A stretch of 39,066 nt of DNA from Balneolaceae bacterium (lineage in GTDB: Bacteria; Bacteroidota; Rhodothermia; Balneolales; Balneolaceae). The position numbers and the translations under genes are program-made. Below the pieces are notes generated by a model, which was not told where the DNA came from, ran no database searches, and worked only from the letters and a program-made list of their open reading frames with translations. Positions 16,058 to 24,083 of the stretch are shown piece after piece. The stretch's first letter is position 1. Every line of letters begins with the position of its first letter. The DNA lies in contig RECI01000183.1 in the NCBI GenBank assembly GCA_007694095.1, forward strand, positions 1 to 39,066. Direction: 5' to 3'.

Positions 16058-17347
16058 ATGTCTGAAAAAGCTAATTCCGGCAGGATTATAACCCCGCTCC
16101 TCCCATTTATTCTTATCACGAGCCTATTTTTCATGTGGGGGCTGGCTAACAATCTTACAGACACCCTTCTGTCTGCTTTCAGAAGAATCATGAGTATGTC
16201 TGATTTTGAAACAGCCTGGATTCAGATTGCTTTTTACGGCTCCTATTTCTGCCTCGCCCTTCCTGCAGCGATTTTTATCAAACGGTTCACCTACCAGGCC
16301 GGTGTATTGTTGGGTCTGGCTATGTATGTTGCGGGCGCTATCCTGTTCTATCCGGCCAGTATCGTGATGCAATATGGATTTTTCCTGGCCGCGTTGTTTA
16401 TACTAGCCGGCGGCCTGTCTATATTAGAAACAGCCTGCAACCCCTATATCATAGCCATGGGTGATCCCAAAACTGCTACGCGCAGGCTGAACCTGGCGCA
16501 ATCCTTCAATCCCATAGGTTCGATTTCCGGCGTGGTGATCAGTAAGTTTTTCATTCTTTCCCATCTCGATATTGCAGGCGCAGAGGAAAGGGCGATGATG
16601 ACTCCTGAGCAGCTCACAGGTATTCAGCAGGCAGAACTTTCTGCAGTGATGGGCCCGTATGTTACCATCGGCCTGCTGCTTCTGTTGTTATGGATAGCGA
16701 TTGCGCTGACCAAAATGCCGAAAGGGTCGGATGAATCACCGAAAATTGATCTTTTTCCCACACTCAAAAGGCTTTTTGGGAATAAAAATTATGTGATGGG
16801 GGTAGTTGCCCAGTTTTTTTACGTGGGTGCCCAGATCTGCGTCTGGTCGTTTACTATTCGCTATGTCATGACTGAGCTTGATCTCAGGGAAGCTGCTGCA
16901 TCCAGTTACTACATTGCCGCGCTGGTAGTTTTCACAGTATTCAGGTTTATTAATACCTATTTGATGAAGTATTTCAGGCCGGAAAGTTTACTGATACTGT
17001 CGTCTGTACTGGCAATAGTCTCAACATTTCTTGTTATTACCGGAGGCGGCCTTGCGGGAGTTTACGCACTTGTAGCGATCTCCGGATTTATGTCTCTGAT
17101 GTTTCCCACAATTTTTGGCCTGGCATCAAAAGGGCTTGGTCAGGACACGAAAATCGGAAGTTCGGGCCTTATTATGGCTATTGGCGGCGGAGCTGTACTC
17201 CCGCCGCTGCAAGGTTTGTTATCGGATGCCACCGGAAGTATCGGAATTTCTTTCTGGGTACCGCTCATGTGCTTTGTGATCATTACGATATATGGAATCA
17301 TCAGCCGAAAGTATAATACTGTCACAGTTTCACAAGTGGCTGTATAA
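16058..17347 (+). CDS. fucP: L-fucose:H+ symporter (MFS, FHS family)
   Basis: A 429-residue 12-helix transporter colinear with E. coli FucP (about 438 residues). The two functionally essential acidic residues are kept: Asp35 in 'GLANNLTDTLL' (E. coli Asp46) and Glu124 in 'SILETACNPY' (E. coli Glu135). Further matches include 'IQIAFYGSYFCLALPAAIFIKRFTYQAGVLLGL', 'RLNLAQSFNPIGSISGV', 'VMGVVAQFFYVGAQICVWSFTIRY' and 'SLMFPTIFGLASKGLG'. It imports L-fucose, and related sugars such as D-arabinose, with protons. It lies 34 bp after the dehydrogenase and ends the fucose oxidation run. A perfect anti-16S complement follows directly after its stop with no gene behind it (see 17349). Confidence 0.95.
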   Translation: MSEKANSGRIITPLLPFILITSLFFMWGLANNLTDTLLSAFRRIMSMSDFETAWIQIAFYGSYFCLALPAAIFIKRFTYQAGVLLGLAMYVAGAILFYPASIVMQYGFFLAALFILAGGLSILETACNPYIIAMGDPKTATRRLNLAQSFNPIGSISGVVISKFFILSHLDIAGAEERAMMTPEQLTGIQQAELSAVMGPYVTIGLLLLLLWIAIALTKMPKGSDESPKIDLFPTLKRLFGNKNYVMGVVAQFFYVGAQICVWSFTIRYVMTELDLREAAASSYYIAALVVFTVFRFINTYLMKYFRPESLLILSSVLAIVSTFLVITGGGLAGVYALVAISGFMSLMFPTIFGLASKGLGQDTKIGSSGLIMAIGGGAVLPPLQGLLSDATGSIGISFWVPLMCFVIITIYGIISRKYNTVTVSQVAV

Positions 17348-17348
17348 A

Positions 17349-17357
17349 TAAGGAGGT
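17349..17357 (+). other. Orphan Shine-Dalgarno-like TAAGGAGGT
   Basis: The 9-mer is an exact complement of the usual 16S rRNA 3' tail (ACCTCCTTA) and begins one base after the fucP stop. No open frame of useful length starts within reach; the first candidate, a TTG at 17361, ends after a handful of codons inside the next repeat. It may mark the lost start of a gene displaced by the adjacent repeat-bounded insertion. Confidence 0.4.
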
Positions 17358-17378
17358 ACTTTGCTAAGATACTGGATC

Positions 17379-17391
17379 CTGGATGCTGGAT
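17379..17391. repeat. Left inverted copy of the CCAGCAT repeat
   Basis: CTGGATGCTGGAT is the reverse complement of ATCCAGCATCCAG inside the heptamer array at 17846-17894. It ends one base before the stop codon of the minus-strand four-helix-bundle gene, so the gene is bracketed by inverted repeats. Confidence 0.8.
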
Positions 17392-17760
17392 TCAGGTGTT
17401 GTGGTTTTTATTAACACTCTGTATAAAACGATTAATTTTTTTACCAAGTGTTGTCAGTTTATTTGATAGTTTCTGAAACAGTTCTTCATTATTCAAAGAA
17501 CCGGTTTCATAGAGCGTTTCCAAGTGGTCGATGGTTTCATCTGTGGAAGCCTGAGAATAGATTAAAAACCGAATGAAATCTTGTTTGTATAATCTTCTGC
17601 CGTATCCCTCGACAATATTAGATCGGATTGATTTGGATGATCTTCGTATTTGACTGCCTGTTTCATAAAGCTCAAACGTTGGAAGGTGCAATGACATTTG
17701 ATGAATTTCAACTGAAATCATGCGAGCCATTTTCCATATTTCTAAATTTTTATAACTCAT
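17392..17760 (-). CDS. Four-helix-bundle protein, 23S rRNA intervening-sequence (IVP) type
   Basis: A 122-residue protein on the minus strand, the only gene in that orientation. The sequence '[56 protein letters not shown]' and '[26 protein letters not shown]' is typical of the S23/IVP family (fold related to diversity-generating-retroelement Avd). Family members were first seen inside intervening sequences of 23S rRNA genes. Here there is no rRNA nearby, so it is an orphan copy. Inverted CCAGCAT-type repeats flank it, and it interrupts an otherwise co-directional run of genes, which suggests it arrived as a small mobile unit (inference). No transposase is encoded. The biochemical function is not established. 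Confidence 0.9.
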   Translation of the reverse strand: MSYKNLEIWKMARMISVEIHQMSLHLPTFELYETGSQIRRSSKSIRSNIVEGYGRRLYKQDFIRFLIYSQASTDETIDHLETLYETGSLNNEELFQKLSNKLTTLGKKINRFIQSVNKNHNT

Positions 17761-17845
17761 TTTTACGTTTACTGTTTAGACAATCTTATTCATATGAACC
17801 TGAAATTCAGTTTGCCTTACAAATTTTTTTTCAAAAATTACCTTA

Positions 17846-17894
17846 CCAGCATCCAGCATCCAGCATCCAGCATCCAGCATCCAGCATCCAGCAT
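17846..17894. repeat. Heptamer tandem repeat, seven units of CCAGCAT
   Basis: Seven perfect head-to-tail 7-bp units upstream of the minus-strand four-helix-bundle gene and 28 bp before the UnbU-like gene. The inverted copy lies at the other end of that gene (17379-17391). Perfect units suggest recent slippage or selection, and copy number may vary between strains. Confidence 0.97.
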
Positions 17895-17922
17895 CTACAA
17901 CTAACCCCATGAGTCACAACGA

Positions 17923-18774
17923 ATGAGCCAAAGTTTAGTACTGCCCAAGCCTTTAAACAAATTCTCTCTTCCGAAAAGTTATATTGGGCCAATTCTGATC
18001 AGCCTTGTGGTTATTGCGGCACACCTTTCTTTTGGAGTTCTGGATGGATGGAACAAATTTGCTGCTGCCCTTGGCGCAGCCATGTTGACAGAACTGGTTC
18101 TTTTTAAAATTGTTACCGGTAAATGGCGCAATCTTTCCAGTGCCTATATTTCCGGTAACAGCGCGGGCATATTGGTACGCTCACCTATGGTCTGGCCTTT
18201 TGCGCTCTGTGCTGCCATTTCAATTGCTTCGAAGTATGTATTCAGGTTTCGGGGCACACATATCTGGAACCCAACCAATTTTGGTATTGTAGTGATGCTG
18301 ATTATTGCATCAGACAGCATGGCCGTTCTTAGCATACAGTGGGGCAGCAATATGTGGGCAATGCTTTTGATCTGGATCGTCGGGCTTATTGTGATATCAA
18401 AAGTGAAACTCTTTCACATTTGTGCGGTTTATGTTGTTTCATTCATTGCTTTTGCATGGCTCAGAAGTGTATATACAGGCAGCCTTTTTATAGGTGAAAT
18501 TGCTCCGCTTACAGGACCCATGTACCAGTTATTTGTTTTGTTTATGATAACTGATCCAAAAACGACTGTATCTTCCAAAAAAGGTCAAATGCTGGTAGCT
18601 TTTCTGATCGCTTTGGCGGAGATGTTTTTTCGACTTGGTGAAGCGGTTTATGCCCCGTTTTATGCACTTTTTATTGTAGGCCCCATTGCACTAATCATAG
18701 ATATACTTCTGAAAGAAAGAAGGGAAAATAAACTTCAGGAGACTACGATGCGGGCCACTCGGCAGGAGTTGTAG
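17923..18774 (+). CDS. UnbU-like/RnfD-NqrB-related integral membrane protein
   Basis: A 283-residue polytopic protein with about 8-10 hydrophobic segments. The order of motifs matches the RnfD/NqrB fold: 'YISGNSAGILVRSPMVWPFALCAAISIASKYVFRFRG' (76-111, like the RnfD 'DGSA.VTGLLL' helix region), W-N-P-T-N-F (115-120, like F-N-P-A-M) and F-M-I-T-D-P-K-T-T (207-215, like F-M-A-T-D-P-V-T). The S-G-A-T covalent-FMN motif of RnfD/NqrB is absent, and no other Rnf or Nqr subunit is encoded nearby. Stand-alone relatives are annotated as UnbU, first named in enediyne antibiotic clusters where they accompany UnbV. UnbV/ASPIC proteins are indeed encoded next here. I infer a membrane electron-transfer or redox-sensing partner of the following envelope proteins. 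Confidence 0.75.
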   Translation: MSQSLVLPKPLNKFSLPKSYIGPILISLVVIAAHLSFGVLDGWNKFAAALGAAMLTELVLFKIVTGKWRNLSSAYISGNSAGILVRSPMVWPFALCAAISIASKYVFRFRGTHIWNPTNFGIVVMLIIASDSMAVLSIQWGSNMWAMLLIWIVGLIVISKVKLFHICAVYVVSFIAFAWLRSVYTGSLFIGEIAPLTGPMYQLFVLFMITDPKTTVSSKKGQMLVAFLIALAEMFFRLGEAVYAPFYALFIVGPIALIIDILLKERRENKLQETTMRATRQEL

Positions 18775-18842
18775 GCAGTCTTTAGCGGGTACGATTTACC
18801 GGTGACAGATTTGTAATTCGAAAAAAAATATTGCCTTTTTGT

Positions 18843-18952
18843 TGCCACGAAGGCACAAGGACACAAAGCAGCACGAAGGTATTGGCTATGTGAGCTCATC
18901 TTTTCACTCCATTCCTCTCCGTAAAACCTTGTGACTTTCTGCCTTGGTGGTA
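18843..18952. repeat. Foldback element with imperfect 26-bp inverted arms
   Basis: The left arm (18843-18868, beginning TGCCACGAAGGCACAAGG) and right arm (18927-18952, ending TGCCTTGGTGGTA) are reverse complements at about 20 of 26 positions, around a 58-bp spacer. It lies in the 287-bp gap between the UnbU-like gene and the large ASPIC gene. It resembles a small non-coding interspersed repeat. Apart from this element and AT-rich leader sequence the gap shows nothing else. Confidence 0.6.
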
Positions 18953-19061
18953 AAAAGAGGTGGAGATTTCTTTTTTCGAAACCTGTAATAATTCTTCACA
19001 TTTGCTATGCATTAGAGTATTATTTTAATGAGTTGAGCTATTACTCAAGTAAACACAATAC

Positions 19062-22000
19062 ATGCATATGAAGAAATACCTCTCACCAATCCTGATCAGC
19101 CTGGTATTTATTGGATCACTACTGATATTGTCATGCAGCAGAGCCGATGATCCGGAAGTTGATGAAGCTGAACTCTATAAAGATGCAGTTTCCGATTTTT
19201 ATATGGGTCTGGCTGCAAGCCAAACAGACGAAGAGAGGTTTGCCTTTAATAAAATGAACGACGTTGTCCGTGCATTTCCCGAAGAAGCTGCTGCGTGGGC
19301 GAACCTTGGCGTTCTTGCCATGCGGCAGGGAAACTTCGACCTTGCCGAAGACAGGCTCCACAGGGCGCTTGAGCTGCAGCCACAGGATCCTGAACTGCTG
19401 TTTTTAAACAGCATAATGGAAAGCATTCGTGGTAATTCAGAACGTTCGATTGATTATTTGCGTACAGGAATTGAGTCCAGCCCAAATCATGTTAAAATGA
19501 TCTATGCCCTGGCACATGAACTCGAACGGCATGATGACCAGCTTCACGCCAATGAAATTGCCAGATTGCTTAGCCATCTTCATGAATTAATTCCCAACAA
19601 CCAGGTTGTATTATTTGAATTAACACGATTTGCAGCCAAAACCCGAAACTTTGAAAGGGTAAACGGTTATCTGGCAAAACTGAAAAGTTTATCAGAAAAC
19701 TGGGATACTGAGAATTCAGAACAGCTTGAGCTGGTAATGGATTTGGCTGGTCAACAAGATACGAATGCGTTAGTTCTCGAGCTTTCGTTTTTAAGGAATA
19801 TGCTTCAATCACATCCTGAATTCCAGGATGACCTTCTACAGGTAGAACAGCCGCCAACTGAACTCGGTTTTTTGATTACTGAATTTTTACATCTTCCTCA
19901 GCCAGCGGTTAAAGTATCGGCACCCGATCTTGAGATGAGACTGGAAAAACTACCGATAGAACTTCCTGAGTCGTCATCAGCCTGGCTGAAAGGTGTTACC
20001 CTGTTTGAAGAATCACCCCCATTTCCTATTTCCGTCTCCAATGGAGAGGTAATTATCACCGGCCAGATCCGGCTTGATTTTCCCGGCAATACTGAACAGC
20101 CGCTCCCTGTTCATGCAATCACGGAGATTGACTATAACTACAATTTCCGTAACGACCTGGCCATGGCCGGAAGTGATGGATTTCGCTTATACCGGTTAAA
20201 CCAGGATGATACCTTTAATGACGTGACCGGTGACATCGGCATCAGGAATCAAACAATCAGCAGGCCCTATTATGGTTTGTGGGCTTTTGATATTGAAATG
20301 GATGGTGACCTGGATATACTTCTTGCACCCGTGAATGGATCACCGTTGGTTCTGAGAAATAATGGCGACAACACATTTACCGAAATTCAGCCTTTCCCCG
20401 GAATTGAAGATATCAGGAAATTTCTCTGGGCAGATCTTACAGGTGATGGTACACCCGAGGCTACACTTTTATCGGAAGATGGCAGAGTGATTGTTTTCCT
20501 GAACCAGCGGGGTGGGCGTTTCAGTGAAGGTTTTGTACTGGAGGATAATGCCGCTGCAATTGGTGTAGCCGATCTGACTGCAGACGGACAGTTTAACATC
20601 ATCACTGTTCTTGGAGACGGATCATTTCAGTTGCACAATTTTTCACTAAGGTCAGGAGATTGGGAAAAACGGCCTGTTTCCGTGAATGCCGAAGGCGGCT
20701 ATTTGCCAGGGAGCACCAATCTTTTCATTGCTGATATAGACAATAATGGTGCTTTTGACCTGATTTTGTCAACACAGGAGAAAACTGCCATCTGGCTGGG
20801 AGATGAAAACAGGGAATTCATCAGGTACAACAGGGAACTTCCCGGTGGCATAGTGAACCTGTTTGATGTGGATGGTAATGAACGGCTCGATCTCATGGGG
20901 GTTACCGAAAACCTGGAACCATTTCAGCTGAAAAATGAAGGTACCAAACATTACTTTGCACGATTCATCCGGGCGAGAGCTTCCGGTATATCGGGTGATC
21001 AGAGAATCAATTCTTTTGGAATTGGCGGTGAGATGGAGGTGCGGTCGGGACTTCTGTATCAAAAACAATTGATTAATTCGCCCATCGTCCATTTTGGTTT
21101 GGGGGAATACACTGAGGCTCAAATGCTCCGTATTATCTGGCCGAACGGTTCCATTCAGACTGAATTTGCGGAGCTTGGCATGGGGGCCACAATCTTCAAT
21201 GAGCAGATATTGAAGGGATCTTGCCCCTGGCTGTTTACCAACGATGGTGAAGAGATGCATTTTATTACGGACATTATCTGGCGTTCACCACTCGGGCTGA
21301 GGATCAATGCGCAAGAGACCGCGGGTGTAATTCAAACCCTCGACCGTGTAAGAATTCCAGGAAATAAGCTAAACCCTGTTGATGGTTTATATGATGTAAG
21401 GGTGACTGCTGAATTGTGGGAAACCCACTTTTTCGATTACATCGGCCTGGTGGCTGTCGATCATCCCGAAGGATCGGAAATTTATGTGGATGAACGGTTT
21501 GTATTTCCCGCGCCTGATCTTTCAACACGGGTGATGTCTGAACCCAAATCGGTTTTACGGGTAACGGACAAATCCGGGAATGACGTTACCGGAATCGTAT
21601 CGAAGAAGGATGGAAATTATTTGAAAGCGTTCAGGAAATCTCAGTACCAGGGGCTTGCAGAAGAACACTCCATTGTGATAGAACTGGAACCTGCACCATC
21701 CGATAATAATGCAACCTGGTTGATACTCTCAGGCTGGCTGATGCCAACCGACAGTTCGATAAACCTTGCATTGAGTCAGGGTACTATCAATCCCCCCAGA
21801 GGTTTGAAAGTTGAAATAGCCGATGAAAGAGGCGATTGGATTTTGCTTCACAGTGATTACGGTATGCCCGCGGGTAAACTAAAAACAATACTGCTCGACC
21901 TCGAAGGTGTATTTCCAAATCCTGAAGACAGAAGAGTACGGCTTACAACCACTTCACAAATTTATTGGGACAGCATATTGTACGCCGAAAAAATGGATGA

Positions 22001-22511
22001 AAGCCTGATCACAGAAACCAAACTTGAACCCGTAACAATGGAACTGCGGTACCGGGGGTATTCGGAATGGTACACTCCGGATGAAGTTTCACCTAAAATG
22101 GCCAATTACGATGTCATTTCCGGTACAACCCAGCGCTGGCTCGATCTTCAGGGATTTCACACACGTTTTGGGGATGTATCTGAACTTCTCGAAAAAATCG
22201 ACGACAGGTATGTAATTATGAACGCCGGGGATGAAATACTGCTCGAATTCAGTGCCATTGATGAACCGCGCGAAGGCTTTACACGAAGTTATGTGCTGGT
22301 ATCTGACGGATGGGTGAAAGACGGTGATTATAATACCGAAGCCTCGGCAACGGTTGAGCCGCTTCCATATCATGGCATGCCTGATTATGAGTATCCACCC
22401 TCAATCAGGTTGCAGGATGATCCGGTTTTCCAAAGATTCAGGGAAGACTGGATACATTATCATACAAGATATATTACTCCGCACTCTGTGAGATCGGCTT
22501 TAAATTTTTGA
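19062..22511 (+). CDS. Large TPR + FG-GAP/VCBS + ASPIC/UnbV lipoprotein with novel C-terminal region
   Basis: A 1149-residue envelope lipoprotein (hydrophobic signal, lipobox 'LILSC', Cys25). Residues about 50-215 contain tetratricopeptide-like helices ('AAAWANLGVLAMRQGNFDLAEDRLHRALELQPQDPELLF'). About 350-640 is an FG-GAP/VCBS-type propeller with D-x-D-x-D-like repeats ('FDIEMDGDLDILLAPVNGSPLVLRNNGDNTFTEI'). An ASPIC/UnbV domain spans about 645-715 ('FGIGGEMEVRSG', 'IVHFGLGEYTEAQMLRIIWPNGSIQ'). The last roughly 430 residues begin with 'GSCPWLFTNDGEEMHFITDIIWRSPLGL', a stretch I associate with other long UnbV-type proteins, and have no domain I can name. An alternative start is the ATG at 19068. 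It is probably co-expressed with the binding protein that starts 13 bp downstream, and partnered with the UnbU-like protein upstream. Confidence 0.85.
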   Translation: MHMKKYLSPILISLVFIGSLLILSCSRADDPEVDEAELYKDAVSDFYMGLAASQTDEERFAFNKMNDVVRAFPEEAAAWANLGVLAMRQGNFDLAEDRLHRALELQPQDPELLFLNSIMESIRGNSERSIDYLRTGIESSPNHVKMIYALAHELERHDDQLHANEIARLLSHLHELIPNNQVVLFELTRFAAKTRNFERVNGYLAKLKSLSENWDTENSEQLELVMDLAGQQDTNALVLELSFLRNMLQSHPEFQDDLLQVEQPPTELGFLITEFLHLPQPAVKVSAPDLEMRLEKLPIELPESSSAWLKGVTLFEESPPFPISVSNGEVIITGQIRLDFPGNTEQPLPVHAITEIDYNYNFRNDLAMAGSDGFRLYRLNQDDTFNDVTGDIGIRNQTISRPYYGLWAFDIEMDGDLDILLAPVNGSPLVLRNNGDNTFTEIQPFPGIEDIRKFLWADLTGDGTPEATLLSEDGRVIVFLNQRGGRFSEGFVLEDNAAAIGVADLTADGQFNIITVLGDGSFQLHNFSLRSGDWEKRPVSVNAEGGYLPGSTNLFIADIDNNGAFDLILSTQEKTAIWLGDENREFIRYNRELPGGIVNLFDVDGNERLDLMGVTENLEPFQLKNEGTKHYFARFIRARASGISGDQRINSFGIGGEMEVRSGLLYQKQLINSPIVHFGLGEYTEAQMLRIIWPNGSIQTEFAELGMGATIFNEQILKGSCPWLFTNDGEEMHFITDIIWRSPLGLRINAQETAGVIQTLDRVRIPGNKLNPVDGLYDVRVTAELWETHFFDYIGLVAVDHPEGSEIYVDERFVFPAPDLSTRVMSEPKSVLRVTDKSGNDVTGIVSKKDGNYLKAFRKSQYQGLAEEHSIVIELEPAPSDNNATWLILSGWLMPTDSSINLALSQGTINPPRGLKVEIADERGDWILLHSDYGMPAGKLKTILLDLEGVFPNPEDRRVRLTTTSQIYWDSILYAEKMDESLITETKLEPVTMELRYRGYSEWYTPDEVSPKMANYDVISGTTQRWLDLQGFHTRFGDVSELLEKIDDRYVIMNAGDEILLEFSAIDEPREGFTRSYVLVSDGWVKDGDYNTEASATVEPLPYHGMPDYEYPPSIRLQDDPVFQRFREDWIHYHTRYITPHSVRSALNF

Positions 22512-22524
22512 TAATTAATTATTA

Positions 22525-23649
22525 ATGATACCGCGAAATTTCTTATCTGTATTTCCTGGATTTCTTGCAGCTGCAATTCTTATAACAATCATACCTTTTT
22601 CTACAAATGCAAAACAAACGGCAGATGAGAATATAATCCGGATTGGATTTATGGTATCCGAAGATCCTGGCATTGACCCACTATCCCGTGAAGCGATTGA
22701 TGCTGCCCAACTGGCTGTAGATGAAATTAATGAAAAGGGAGGCATCGGCGGCAGGAAAGCAGAACTCATAACACGTTCGAGTGACGGTGACTGGGGTTCG
22801 GGTTCTATTAAATCGATCGAATTGATTTACGATGAAGAAGTACATGCAATTGTCGGTTCTCTGGAAGGACGGGATGCACACCTTGTAGAGATGGCTATTG
22901 CAAAATCCCATGTTGTATACCTTGAAACACGTGCAACAGACCCAACCTTGTCGGAAGCAAACCTGCCCTGGTTTTTCAGGTTATTGCCAAGTGATAAACA
23001 ACAAGCGGAAAAACTCGCATCAGAATTTTATGAAAAGAGACAGTTGAGTAACATACATTTGATCTATTCTGATTCTTATGATGATGAAATGGCTGCAAAT
23101 GCCTTTCTGAGATACTCAAGAGTGCATGATCTGCCGGTGCCATCGTTGGAAAAATTTGTTAGACGTTCGCCGGATTATGAAAAATTGATTCAAACTGTAA
23201 AATACCTGAATGTTGACGGAGTCCTGATTTATGGTGATCCGAATTTTGTCATCAGAATAAATAGTGAAATGATTGAATCCGGCATCCATTTGCCTATTTT
23301 CACAAGCCTGTCCATATTGCGTGGCCGCCAGATCTTATCGGATTCAAGTCATACCCAAAATATTTCATTAGTGTGCCCGGAAGGGTGGCAATCAACAAAA
23401 AGCAATTCATTCAGAGATACCTTTTCCAATACATTTGGGTATCGGCCGGGAGCAATCGGTGCATATTCCTATGATGGCATATATGTTCTTGCTGAGGCAT
23501 TAAGCCGTGTCGTAAAGTCCAATGACGATTTAACCAGCAGTATGTCAAGAACTCACTTTGTGGGAGGAGTAACCGGCTCAGTTCAATTTCTTGAAAATGG
23601 CGACATTTTCGATACAACCCGGATGTGTACTTTGGAATTGTGGAACTGA
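22525..23649 (+). CDS. Leu/Ile/Val-type periplasmic binding protein (Peripla_BP_6), copy 1
   Basis: A 374-residue protein with a signal peptide (about residues 1-28) and a type I periplasmic-binding fold: 'IRIGFMVSEDPGIDPLSREAIDAAQLAVDEINEKGGIGGRKAELITRSSDGDW', 'VHAIVGSLEGRDAHLVEMAIAKSHVVYLETRATDPTLSE' and 'FGYRPGAIGAYSYDGIYVLAEAL'. No ABC permease or ATPase is near. It lies 13 bp after the ASPIC/TPR lipoprotein, so the two are probably one operon. It is clearly paralogous to the protein encoded at 32691. The C-terminus looks odd: the last codons run into a palindromic repeat, and the +1 frame there reads 'NPDVYFGIVELMSENL', which looks more like a natural end for this family. A frameshift or repeat insertion may have altered the tail. 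It may act as a ligand sensor or carrier for the redox module rather than in ABC import. Confidence 0.85.
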   Translation: MIPRNFLSVFPGFLAAAILITIIPFSTNAKQTADENIIRIGFMVSEDPGIDPLSREAIDAAQLAVDEINEKGGIGGRKAELITRSSDGDWGSGSIKSIELIYDEEVHAIVGSLEGRDAHLVEMAIAKSHVVYLETRATDPTLSEANLPWFFRLLPSDKQQAEKLASEFYEKRQLSNIHLIYSDSYDDEMAANAFLRYSRVHDLPVPSLEKFVRRSPDYEKLIQTVKYLNVDGVLIYGDPNFVIRINSEMIESGIHLPIFTSLSILRGRQILSDSSHTQNISLVCPEGWQSTKSNSFRDTFSNTFGYRPGAIGAYSYDGIYVLAEALSRVVKSNDDLTSSMSRTHFVGGVTGSVQFLENGDIFDTTRMCTLELWN

Positions 23650-23650
23650 T

Positions 23651-23712
23651 GAGCGAAAACCTGCCAGAGTGGCCCGCGCCTTTCGGGCCTCCTGGCAGAG
23701 TTGAAGCGGATT
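23651..23712 (+). repeat. Hairpin repeat family A, copy 1
   Basis: Conserved ends GAGCGAAAACCTG and AGTTGAAGCGGATT enclose stem arms CTGCCAG (23661-23667) and CTGGCAG (23692-23698). An inner perfect stem GGCCCG/CGGGCC lies at 23671-23676 and 23684-23689. It begins directly after the stop of the first binding-protein gene and could also act as a transcript-end hairpin. Related copies lie at 23735 and 34020. Confidence 0.85.
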
Positions 23713-23734
23713 ACTGGGCGGAACTGTGAATATT

Positions 23735-23785
23735 GAGCGAAAACCTGAGAGCGTGCGATAGCACCTCGCAGCGTTGAAGCGGATT
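23735..23785 (+). repeat. Hairpin repeat family A, copy 2
   Basis: Same ends as copy 1 (GAGCGAAAACCTG ... GTTGAAGCGGATT). Stem arms are CTGAGAG (23745-23751) and CTCGCAG (23765-23771), with one mismatch and one compensated pair relative to copy 1. The inner tetraloop hairpin is GTGC-GATA-GCAC (23753-23764). GGAACTGT motifs flank it on both sides. Confidence 0.8.
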
Positions 23786-24083
23786 CAAGAGTGGAACTGT
23801 GGAACTATTGAATTAGGGTACTCTAATAAAAATTCTTTTTTGATTTGGATAGTACTACCAGTGACAGAATTGGGAAAAATGCTAATCTTACTTGTTTAGG
23901 GTCTTTTCCAAAAAAACAACCCCTTCCCATGGGGAAATCTCCTCTCCATAGGGGATAGTTTTTATTGGAATTTCCTCAGAACCAGAAGATCCCTCGACTT
24001 CGTACCGTCAGAAAAACATCCCGACCTATCGGTACGGGACAGGCTGTCGGTACTACGCTCGGGAGGACATGAGCGGCTTTAAC

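Noticed and set aside
17846-17894. The heptamer array as a CRISPR array.
   Set aside because: The units are contiguous 7-mers without spacers, and no cas genes are nearby.
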